DNA of 14,552 nt. It comes from an uncultured Clostridia bacterium (GTDB taxonomy: Bacteria; Bacillota; Clostridia; Oscillospirales; Acutalibacteraceae). The DNA lies in NCBI GenBank assembly GCA_937875885.1, contig CALEIO010000095.1, positions 1 through 14,552 on the forward strand, given 5' to 3'. Every line of letters starts with the position of its first letter. Within the stretch, counting starts at the first letter, position 1. The notes under the pieces are model-generated. The model did no database searches, was not told the origin of the DNA, and saw nothing but the letters and a program-made list of their open reading frames with translations. Position numbers and translations under genes: made by a program. This document shows positions 1-5,386 of this stretch, in pieces.

Positions 1-2
1 AC

Positions 3-218
3 GCTATCGAATTTAAGAACTATGGTTTTATCAGGTTTTTAATTGAGAATGGCTATATTACTTTAGTGGCTGATGACAAAGGTTATGCAGACTTTAATTT
101 CGGAGCAGACACAAAACTTAAAGTTAGACCTTACCAAGAAAAAACGCTTCAAGATATGTTTTATCAAAAGTGCTGCCCAATGCATTCTTATACACAAACA
201 CATCCATTACCATTCTGA
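3..218 (+). CDS. Possible partial foreign reading frame at left edge
   Basis: A plus-strand frame is open from base 3 to a TGA at 216-218. The first 40 or so residues (for example 'FIRFLIENGYITLVADD' and 'YADFNFGADTKLK') look like ordinary protein. The rest, from about base 125 onward, is antisense to the nucleotidyltransferase gene and looks like read-through (rich in Cys, His, Gln). The minus strand of 1-123 has no convincing continuation of the nucleotidyltransferase in any frame. I infer that this may be the 3' part of an unrelated gene that now abuts the truncated nucleotidyltransferase, through insertion, rearrangement or misassembly. I do not recognise a family. It could also be chance openness in AT-rich DNA. 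Confidence 0.25.
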   Translation, partial: AIEFKNYGFIRFLIENGYITLVADDKGYADFNFGADTKLKVRPYQEKTLQDMFYQKCCPMHSYTQTHPLPF

Positions 219-909
219 TTCCTGCACCACCTGCTTCAATATGTAGTGCCATATGCTCAAGCAGATAGATATAAAAATCTTCAGGCTTCATAAAAGCTCT
301 GCAGGGAGCATCTTCGGAAAACTGTGCTCTCTCCCACACTTTGCTGAAATAATCGTGATTCTTGTTAGACTCACGGAGCAAGGATGAGTGCAGCTCGTAA
401 TGATGAAAAGGTGCTTTCTTAAAATCAATCTGCTCGATTGTGTCTGATTTCAAGGTATATCCTGCAAGTTGCATCACGCTTATAATCTTCTCTTTATCCT
501 CTGTTTTGTAGAGAATGTCTACATCTGACATTGTGCGCATTGAGGGCACAGGATAATGATTTTTAATTACATAGCCTTTAAGTGGCATAAAACGGATGCT
601 GTTGTTTGCAAAAAGCGTAAACAGCTTTTCGCTTTCATACTCCACATTGCTTTCTGTTACAAGCTCAGCTCTGTAAGCATTAAGAAACTCAGCCAGAATA
701 TCTTCAGGTGGTGCCTGGTCCTTGGGGAGTTTGCTGATTGCCCAGTAAGCCATTCCCGCTACAGAGTGCTTGCAAGCGGCATAAAAAACCGAAGCCCAAT
801 TGATATCATCATTGGGCTTGGGAGTCTGATTACCTGTAAGTGCACAGGATAGTAACTGAATCAGATATTTGAAATCTTGTTTTGATACTTGCTGATTATT
901 ATTACTCAT
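124..909 (-). CDS. Nucleotidyltransferase family protein (PF14907-like), probably C-terminally truncated
   Basis: This 261-residue protein carries the hallmark of the PF14907 (NTP_transf_5) family. 'PLKG' at 109-112 is followed by 'YPVPSMRTMSDVDIL' at 119-133, in which Asp129 and Asp131 would be the metal-binding pair of a Pol-beta-type nucleotidyltransferase. The substrate is unknown; members occur as accessory genes in lasso-peptide and other RiPP clusters, where they are presumed tailoring enzymes. I chose the ATG at 907-909, which overlaps the ABC transporter stop in the octamer ATGAGTAA and so suggests translational coupling; the frame also extends upstream to a TTG at 925-927, a poorer choice. 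Relatives I know are usually about 350 residues or more and continue after the 'IRMVMDVFVYKN' helix. This copy stops soon after with an unrelated-looking tail, 'FFLGKV'. A junction near 124-145 may have removed the C terminus. Confidence 0.78.
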   Translation of the reverse strand: MSNNNQQVSKQDFKYLIQLLSCALTGNQTPKPNDDINWASVFYAACKHSVAGMAYWAISKLPKDQAPPEDILAEFLNAYRAELVTESNVEYESEKLFTLFANNSIRFMPLKGYVIKNHYPVPSMRTMSDVDILYKTEDKEKIISVMQLAGYTLKSDTIEQIDFKKAPFHHYELHSSLLRESNKNHDYFSKVWERAQFSEDAPCRAFMKPEDFYIYLLEHMALHIEAGGAGIRMVMDVFVYKNALGSTFDKTYLEAFFLGKV

Positions 910-2647
910 TGAGGTTATACACCACAATCTTTCCGTCTACAATTCTTACCTCTTTATCGCAAAGGGCATTTGCTGCTTTCTTGTGAGAGATAAGTATGCA
1001 GGTTTTATCTGAAAGTTTCTTGATATTCTCAAGAAGTCGGATTTCTGTATTTTCATCGAGAGCAGATGTTGCTTCGTCCAGCAGAATAATGGGTGCACCG
1101 CTGAGGAAAGCTCTTGCAATAGCAACACGCTGCACCTGACCCTCTGAAAGGCCCAGGCCTTTTTCGCCGATTACAGTATCAAGGCCATCGGGCAGAGTAT
1201 GGATGAAGTCTGCGCAGGCAAAATCAATCGCCTTATTGATTTCTTCATCGGTTGCATCTGTCTTGATGAAAGAGATATTCTCGCGGATTGTACCTGAAAG
1301 CAAGAAGTTGCCCTGGGGTACATAAGAAAACATTCTGCGGAGGTTTCTGTCAACAACAACTTTCTTGCCGTCTTTAAGCTCCAGATATATCTCACCGCTT
1401 TCCAGAGGATATACACCAAGAAGCAGTTTGATAAGTGTACTCTTACCGATGCCGGAGATACCAGTCATAACAATCAGGTCGCCTTTGTTGATAGAAAGGT
1501 CTGTGTTATCAAAGATGATATCTCTGTCGTACTTAAAGGAAATGTTGTTGAAATTGATATTCAGAAGATTATTGTAAAGCTCGTTGAAGTTTTCGTTTTC
1601 ATCGTTAACTTCAATTTCATCGTCCATATCTTCAAATTCCATAATTCTCTCGGCAGAGCCGATTGCAGAATAGTATGCAGGGAGAATATTTGTGAGTGAG
1701 CTGATAGGTGCACTTATCTGATTCATAAGCGAGAGTACCTGGGACAGAACACCGTATGTAATGATGGCATCACCCTGTGCAATCTTCACTGCACAATAGA
1801 AAAGACCAAACAGATATGCACTTCTGAATGCAAGGTTGAATGAGCCATGTGTAATAAGAGAAATAAGGTTACGCTTTGCCTTACGCTTATAGTTGATTTC
1901 CTGCAGGTCATCTGCAACACTCACAACTTTATCTTCCACTCTGAAAATCTTGATAACAAGCAGACTTGACAGAGTCTCCTGCATAAATGAACGGATTTTA
2001 CCGTCTGTTTCAAGAATCTGCTTGTGGAAGTCTTTCATCATCTTCTTGAAGAAGAAAGATACAGTAAACACAAAGATACCAACAGCAAGAAAAGCCAGAG
2101 TAAACTTCCAGTCGATGGACAGAAGAACAAAGAAGATACCCACAAGCTTTGCAACAGTGAAAGACAATGTTGGTGTAAGAGATGTGATTGCACCTGTAAT
2201 TGCACCGATATCGTTGTTGAGACGGTTGATCATCTCGCCTGTGTGGTACTTTGTAATCTGTGAATAATTCTTGCGGAGTATCTTTTTGTAGAGATCAGTC
2301 TTCATATCAATTGTAAGACGAGCTGAAACTCTGAACACAAGATGCTTGTCTGTAATCTGGATAATAATCTGTGCAAGAATAAGCACAACAAAGATTACAC
2401 CCCAGAAGAAAATGGAATCAACTTTCTGCGAAACACTCAAAGTTGAGTTGGTGGCAGCGTTGATTACAAATTTGAGCATATAGGATACAGCAACAGAGAT
2501 GCCTGCAAGCATTACATTAAAAAACATAAGCAGAAGTATTCTGCCCATCTGCTTTTTGGAAGATTCAAAAATCCAGCTTAATGCTTTGCTGTCTGTTAAT
2601 GTACGAAATATATTCTTTAAGGAATACTTTTTATCCAAAGAATTCAC
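902..2647 (-). CDS. ABC transporter, fused permease and ATP-binding protein (exporter type)
   Basis: This 581-residue half-transporter has an N-terminal six-helix permease domain (about residues 20-320; hydrophobic runs such as 'ILLLMFFNVMLAGISVAV' and 'IFFWGVIFVVLILAQIII') and a C-terminal ATPase domain. The ATPase shows Walker A 'GISGIGKST' near residue 397, Q-loop 'YVPQGNFLLSGTIREN', signature 'LSEGQVQR' near 500 (LSEGQ rather than LSGGQ), Walker B plus D-loop 'IILLDEATSALD' near 520, and H-loop 'LISHK' near 550. It probably works as a homodimer in the cytoplasmic membrane. No N-terminal C39 peptidase domain is present, so it would not cleave a leader itself. By position after a PqqD gene it may export a modified peptide or confer immunity; this is inference. 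The listed start is GTG. A TTG at 2636-2638 has AGGTGA (2644-2649) five bases upstream and is a credible alternative start, giving 578 residues. Confidence 0.9.
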   Translation of the reverse strand: MNSLDKKYSLKNIFRTLTDSKALSWIFESSKKQMGRILLLMFFNVMLAGISVAVSYMLKFVINAATNSTLSVSQKVDSIFFWGVIFVVLILAQIIIQITDKHLVFRVSARLTIDMKTDLYKKILRKNYSQITKYHTGEMINRLNNDIGAITGAITSLTPTLSFTVAKLVGIFFVLLSIDWKFTLAFLAVGIFVFTVSFFFKKMMKDFHKQILETDGKIRSFMQETLSSLLVIKIFRVEDKVVSVADDLQEINYKRKAKRNLISLITHGSFNLAFRSAYLFGLFYCAVKIAQGDAIITYGVLSQVLSLMNQISAPISSLTNILPAYYSAIGSAERIMEFEDMDDEIEVNDENENFNELYNNLLNINFNNISFKYDRDIIFDNTDLSINKGDLIVMTGISGIGKSTLIKLLLGVYPLESGEIYLELKDGKKVVVDRNLRRMFSYVPQGNFLLSGTIRENISFIKTDATDEEINKAIDFACADFIHTLPDGLDTVIGEKGLGLSEGQVQRVAIARAFLSGAPIILLDEATSALDENTEIRLLENIKKLSDKTCILISHKKAANALCDKEVRIVDGKIVVYNLNE

Positions 2648-2671
2648 CTACCAAAATAAAATAGTAAAAGC

Positions 2672-2709
2672 AAAATAACGCCGCACAGAAAACTGTACGG
2701 CTTTATTTT
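2672..2709 (-). terminator. Hairpin between PqqD and ABC transporter genes (terminator or attenuator)
   Basis: On the minus strand GCCGTACAG, loop TTTT, CTGTGCGGC forms a nine-pair stem with one G-U pair. It is flanked by AAAATAA and TTATTTT, which extend it after one mismatch. The downstream T-run is interrupted (GTTATTTTGC), so it may end transcription only partly and lower expression of the transporter and nucleotidyltransferase relative to the genes before it. The A/T flanks make it symmetrical, so it could act in either direction. I see no convincing promoter between it and the ABC gene. Confidence 0.65.
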
Positions 2710-2720
2710 ATTATGAGCTA

Positions 2721-2987
2721 TTATTCTTCGATAAGGGAAGCTTCTCTGAGCTGTGATACAAACTTTGCAACATCTGCCTTTGCAGTTGCCTCGTCTACAT
2801 CGTACTGCTCGAGCATTGCGCTTACAACAGCATCTTCTGTTGTATCATTCTCCAGCTGCTGCCAGAGGAAAGCACCAGCTTCGTTAAGATTGATCATACC
2901 ATTGAACTGTGCAACTGCAGGACCGATGGGCACTACTACAAAACAATCTGCAACTTTTCTGAGCATAAAATTTTCTTTGATCTTCAT
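2721..2987 (-). CDS. PqqD family protein (RiPP recognition element)
   Basis: This 88-residue protein matches the PqqD fold family throughout: a short beta-rich start ('MKIKENFMLRKVAD'), the 'GMINLNEAGAFLWQQL' segment at about 30-45, and a helical end ('DEATAKADVAKFVSQLREASLIEE'). PqqD-type proteins are small winged-helix domains that bind the leader of a ribosomally made peptide and present it to modifying enzymes. In Firmicutes lasso clusters the equivalent stand-alone protein (B1) binds a YxxP leader motif, and such a motif occurs in the small peptide at 5176-5316. The ATG is preceded by AAAGGA nine bases upstream, and the gene starts 20 bases after the kinase-like gene ends, so the two are co-transcribed. 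The leader-binding role here is inferred from family and context. Confidence 0.88.
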   Translation of the reverse strand: MKIKENFMLRKVADCFVVVPIGPAVAQFNGMINLNEAGAFLWQQLENDTTEDAVVSAMLEQYDVDEATAKADVAKFVSQLREASLIEE

Positions 2988-3007
2988 AATATTTAATCCT
3001 TTCGATC

Positions 3008-3706
3008 TTAATTAATTATATTCATAGCAACACTTACAGCTTCGTCGCTGTCGGTGCAATATAACTTATATACAGGGTACTTTGTGAGAAGTTCTGAATA
3101 AAGAGCAAGTAACTTGTCGCCCATAATAGCGTTGGCGCTGTGAGGTGTCTGCTCAAGCAGCAACTTTATGGCTGAAGAAGTGTTCAAAGTCTCTAAATAG
3201 TTCTTGTCACTACGCTCGATAAAAACGATGGCTCCAAGCTCACCGCTTGTATTAACCTGAATGTCGGTGCCACCTGCAAAAGGTGTGCCGTAGACAATAC
3301 ACTTTCCGTCTACAAGACGAAAAGAGGGTTTATCATCATTGATTACCTGGGCTCTATCTGGGTAAAGTCTGCACCATCTTCTGGTATGAGAGGATTTACC
3401 TACGCCTGAATTTGCAGAGAACAAGTAAACTTTATCGTCAAATTTAAGAGCTGAACTGTGGATATAGCTACCCTTGAACTTAACAAGCATAGCGTTGAAC
3501 AATGTGCACAGATGTATATTCTCTGCCATTGCCGGTGTAATTCCTTCGCCCTTCTCTGTGAGATACTTTATTCTTTCCTCGGAAACAATAATCTCCTTGT
3601 GAAAATCCAGAGGTTCATCGGTACGATAGCTTTCGTACCAGGCTGCTGTTTCCTCGTAGGCAGGTGTAAACTTACAGACAATATCTGCTATTTTATAGTG
3701 AGGCAT
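3008..3706 (-). CDS. HPr kinase-like P-loop protein
   Basis: This 232-residue protein resembles the catalytic core of HPr kinase/phosphorylase. 'YIHSSALKF' (81-89) is followed by the P-loop 'SANSGVGKSS' (97-106), the acidic 'INDDKP' motif (122-127), and a 'GTPFAGG' segment (140-146) typical of the short HPr-kinase-like proteins in peptide-modification clusters. It is shorter than true HprK (about 310 residues) and lacks its N-terminal domain. Related proteins in paeninodin-type lasso clusters phosphorylate the precursor peptide. Here a plausible substrate is the small peptide at 5176-5316 (one Ser and three Thr), but this is inference. Its GGAG (3717-3720) lies in the 16-base gap after the LRR-dockerin stop, so it belongs to that transcript. 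The PqqD gene follows 20 bases downstream. Confidence 0.85.
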   Translation of the reverse strand: MPHYKIADIVCKFTPAYEETAAWYESYRTDEPLDFHKEIIVSEERIKYLTEKGEGITPAMAENIHLCTLFNAMLVKFKGSYIHSSALKFDDKVYLFSANSGVGKSSHTRRWCRLYPDRAQVINDDKPSFRLVDGKCIVYGTPFAGGTDIQVNTSGELGAIVFIERSDKNYLETLNTSSAIKLLLEQTPHSANAIMGDKLLALYSELLTKYPVYKLYCTDSDEAVSVAMNIIN

Positions 3707-3722
3707 AGAAAATACACTCCGT

Positions 3723-5003
3723 TTATAATTCCACTTCGTTTCCTACATAGAGGATGTTGAGAAAACCTGCGCAATACTTCTGAACCTGTGTTGCATCCTT
3801 AACATTAACATCGCCTGAAGCGTTGCAGTTTGCAAGGAACAGCTGGATTTTATCCAGATATGAAAGACCTGCTGCATACTTCTGGATAAGAGTTGCATCC
3901 TTAACAGTTACCTGACCAGAAAGGTCTGTATCTCCGATTATGTATGTTTTGGTTTCTTTGGGATCGGTTGAAGGTTCTGTATTTGCTGTTGTGCCTTCTG
4001 TGGGTTGTGTTGTAACTGTAGCATCTGTGAAATCAGGGAGTTCTTCGGGTGCTGTATTGATGGGGTTAGAAGGCATTGTATCCTCTGAAAAATCAGGATA
4101 TGTGGGATTTGTGGACACAGACTCAGGTTCTGAAGGATCAGTTGCTTCTGTGGATTCTGTAGCATCAGAAGGGATTGTAGCTTCTGTGGGGGCTGTTGTA
4201 GCCTCTGTTGCTGTTGTTTCTGTGGGAATCTGTGTTTCTGTAGGATTCTGTGTAGAAGCAGGCTCGGAAGGACTTGTTGTTTCCTCGGGCACTGTGGGGG
4301 TTGTGTCGGGGGTAACGGGTACATCCACTGCTACTGCAAAAGGAATCTTCTTCTGTGCAGCAAACTCCTGTGCATAGGAGCCATCTTCACCTACTATGGT
4401 AAGTTTACCGCAGCCTTTGAAAGCGTCGGTATCGATGGTTACAACGGATTCGGGAATGTAGATTTTCTCAAGAGATGTGCAATTGAGGAAAGCTTTCATT
4501 CTGATTTCATTAATACCATCTGCAAGAGATATCTCTGTAAGAGCAGAGCAGTTTGCAAAAGCAAAGATAGGCAGAATTTCCAGCTTGATGGTCTCGCCCA
4601 TTCTGACAGTTGCAAGTTTTGAGCAGTTATTGAAGGTATAGTTGCCCATCTCCTGCAGGGATGTGGGAATTGTTACCTCTTCAAGATTTGAGCATCCCAA
4701 GAAAGCATTCTGACCGATGACAGTGATTGTTTCGGGAATTTCTACGTATGAGAGATCTGCGTTATTCTGCAGAGCATAATTCTTAATCTGAGTTACAGGT
4801 ATATTCTGAAACAGAGCAGGCATACGGACTCTGTCGGCTGTTCCCATATAACCTGCGATATAACATTCATTACCTGCAGAGGTTACCTCATACAGCCAGG
4901 TACCGTCACTTTGATTTGATGCAAATGCAGAGAAGGCAGAAAGCATTGTGATAAATGCAAGTACCAGAGAAAAAACACGGAAAAAGCGAGTAAACTTCTT
5001 CAT
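3723..5003 (-). CDS. Secreted BspA-type leucine-rich repeat protein with C-terminal dockerin
   Basis: I place the start at the ATG 5001-5003 because a GGGAG/AAGG ribosome binding site (about 5010-5018) precedes it and it opens a clean signal peptide ('MKKFTRFFRVF', then a hydrophobic stretch ending 'SAFA', cleavage after about residue 28). An in-frame ATG at 5028-5030 would add nine residues and displace this. The mature protein has BspA/LRR_5 repeats of about 23 residues (about 35-215; 'IPETITVIGQNAFLGCSNL' is typical) with the usual cap, 'GSYAQEFAAQKKIPFAV'. A Thr/Pro/Glu-rich linker of about 125 residues and a type I dockerin (352-426) follow. BspA-type repeats bind host or polysaccharide surfaces; the dockerin should attach it to a cohesin of a cellulosome- or amylosome-like complex. 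It is the first gene of the cluster with the HPr-kinase-like and PqqD proteins, an unusual partnership. Confidence 0.9.
   Translation of the reverse strand: MKKFTRFFRVFSLVLAFITMLSAFSAFASNQSDGTWLYEVTSAGNECYIAGYMGTADRVRMPALFQNIPVTQIKNYALQNNADLSYVEIPETITVIGQNAFLGCSNLEEVTIPTSLQEMGNYTFNNCSKLATVRMGETIKLEILPIFAFANCSALTEISLADGINEIRMKAFLNCTSLEKIYIPESVVTIDTDAFKGCGKLTIVGEDGSYAQEFAAQKKIPFAVAVDVPVTPDTTPTVPEETTSPSEPASTQNPTETQIPTETTATEATTAPTEATIPSDATESTEATDPSEPESVSTNPTYPDFSEDTMPSNPINTAPEELPDFTDATVTTQPTEGTTANTEPSTDPKETKTYIIGDTDLSGQVTVKDATLIQKYAAGLSYLDKIQLFLANCNASGDVNVKDATQVQKYCAGFLNILYVGNEVEL
3726..3950 (-). other. Type I dockerin domain of the LRR protein
   Basis: Two duplicated calcium-loop/helix segments are visible: 'DTDLSGQVTVKDATLIQKY' and 'NCNASGDVNVKDATQVQKY'. 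Canonical loops have Asp or Asn at positions 1, 3, 5 and 12. Here position 5 is Ser in both, and the second loop starts with Asn, so calcium binding may be altered. The KDAT..QKY recognition helices are of the Ruminococcus kind. The two copies are near-identical in 'VKDAT.(V/I)QKY', which would allow dual-mode cohesin binding. Cys residues in the second repeat ('NCN', 'YCAG') are unusual. Confidence 0.88.
3951..4330 (-). repeat. Thr/Pro/Glu-rich low-complexity linker
   Basis: The segment encodes irregular repeats of PTET, TEAT, PSEP and similar units, with 'PTETQIPTETTATEATTAP' the most regular part. It separates the LRR domain from the dockerin and is the kind of linker that is often O-glycosylated in ruminococcal cellulosomal proteins. 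The CTGT/TTGT-rich look of the plus strand here results from the Thr (ACA) codons and produces spurious open frames in the other strand. Confidence 0.8.
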
Positions 5004-5041
5004 TTTAGACCTTCTCCCCCTTTTTAACATAATTTGATTTA

Positions 5042-5070
5042 ATTATACCAAACCAGGAGATAAAATGCAA
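5042..5070 (-). promoter_or_regulatory. Sigma-A promoter, extended -10, for the LRR-dockerin operon
   Basis: On the minus strand TTGCAT (5070-5065) is separated by 17 bases from a perfect TATAAT (5047-5042), which is preceded by TGG (5050-5048), a full extended -10 element. The -35 matches the consensus at only three positions, but the extended -10 compensates. Transcription would start near 5035, leaving a leader of about 30 bases before the ATG at 5003. It lies just past the terminator of the preceding small peptide gene, so the operon is an independent unit. Confidence 0.75.
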
Positions 5071-5100
5071 CATAATTAGAAGAAAAGTTTGCACAGAAGA

Positions 5101-5133
5101 AACAAAAAGGTGGATGCATTTCTGCATCCACCC
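5101..5133 (-). terminator. Rho-independent terminator after the small peptide gene
   Basis: On the minus strand GGTGGATGCA, loop GAAA, TGCATCCACC is a perfect ten-pair stem closed by a GNRA tetraloop (stem 5109-5132), followed by TTTTTGTTTC. This is a strong intrinsic terminator 43 bases after the peptide stop codon. It separates that gene from the LRR-dockerin operon. Confidence 0.93.
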
Positions 5134-5175
5134 TGTTTGTATCATTATGTCGTCAGATATTATCTGCTGCGAAAC

Positions 5176-5316
5176 TTAGCCGAAAGGATCTTCCTCGTCT
5201 ACAGTTTCGTCGCCGCCACCAACGAGAACATCCTCGGTAGCCTCGCTGCCAGTCAATACAGCGTCTTTGAAAGTAAATCTGACAATTTCAACATACGGTA
5301 CTTCGTATTTCATCAT
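5176..5316 (-). CDS. 46-residue acidic peptide, candidate RiPP-type precursor
   Basis: The frame is open further upstream, but AGGAGG (5323-5328) stands six bases before the ATG at 5314-5316 (nine before a second ATG at 5311-5313), which fixes the start at 'MMKYEVPYVEIVRF'. The first half is hydrophobic/aromatic with a YxxP motif (Tyr4, Pro7) and ends around 'DAVLTGS' (18-24). The second half is Gly- and acid-rich ('VLVGGGDETVDEED', ending Phe-Gly), with no Cys or Lys. There is no signal peptide. YxxP is the leader motif bound by PqqD-type B1 proteins in Firmicutes lasso systems, and a PqqD gene lies 2.2 kb downstream. The gene has its own promoter and terminator, as expected for an abundantly made precursor. 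It also resembles, from memory, a widespread class of short clostridial ORFs of unknown function. A mature product cannot be assigned. Confidence 0.75.
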   Translation of the reverse strand: MMKYEVPYVEIVRFTFKDAVLTGSEATEDVLVGGGDETVDEEDPFG

Positions 5317-5322
5317 CTCATA

Positions 5323-5328
5323 CCTCCT
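5323..5328 (-). promoter_or_regulatory. Ribosome binding site deciding the small peptide start
   Basis: AGGAGG on the minus strand is a full anti-Shine-Dalgarno match, six bases before the ATG at 5314-5316. It rules out the longer version of the frame beginning near 5373, which would place this site inside the coding region. Confidence 0.9.
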
Positions 5329-5344
5329 GTTCATACTATGTTTA

Positions 5345-5373
5345 ACTTTATCACAATATATCCTAAAAGTCAA
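5345..5373 (-). promoter_or_regulatory. Sigma-A promoter of the small peptide gene
   Basis: On the minus strand TTGACT (5373-5368, five of six consensus bases) is followed after 17 bases by TAAAGT (5350-5345, four of six), with TGA just before the -10 giving an extended -10 TG. The start would be near 5338, about 22 bases before the ATG. It lies in the 70-base gap after the giant gene's stop, and no terminator is evident for that gene, so read-through from it is also possible. Confidence 0.68.
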
Positions 5374-5386
5374 TAGGTATCAGTAA

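Noticed and set aside
124..165. Simple frameshift in the nucleotidyltransferase
   Set aside because: I read the other two minus-strand frames beyond the stop; one stops at once and the other runs 'FFLVRSNFKFCV' with no family resemblance. A single indel does not restore the gene.
1893..2267. Plus-strand frame of 124 residues
   Set aside because: It is antisense to the permease domain of the ABC transporter, with no start signal or recognisable fold.
902..2647. Bacteriocin exporter with built-in leader peptidase
   Set aside because: The protein begins directly with the permease region; there is no room for a C39 peptidase domain at the N terminus.
3940..4377. Plus-strand frame of 145 residues, Ser/Val-rich
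   Set aside because: It is the complement of the Thr/Pro linker in the LRR-dockerin gene and contains only low-complexity sequence.
5001..5030. LRR-dockerin start at the ATG 5028-5030
   Set aside because: It would add nine basic residues before an otherwise clean signal peptide and would ignore the ribosome binding site just before the ATG at 5001-5003.
5314..5373. Longer version of the small peptide starting near 5373
   Set aside because: The promoter -10 and the AGGAGG would fall inside the coding region; the ATG six bases after AGGAGG is far better placed.
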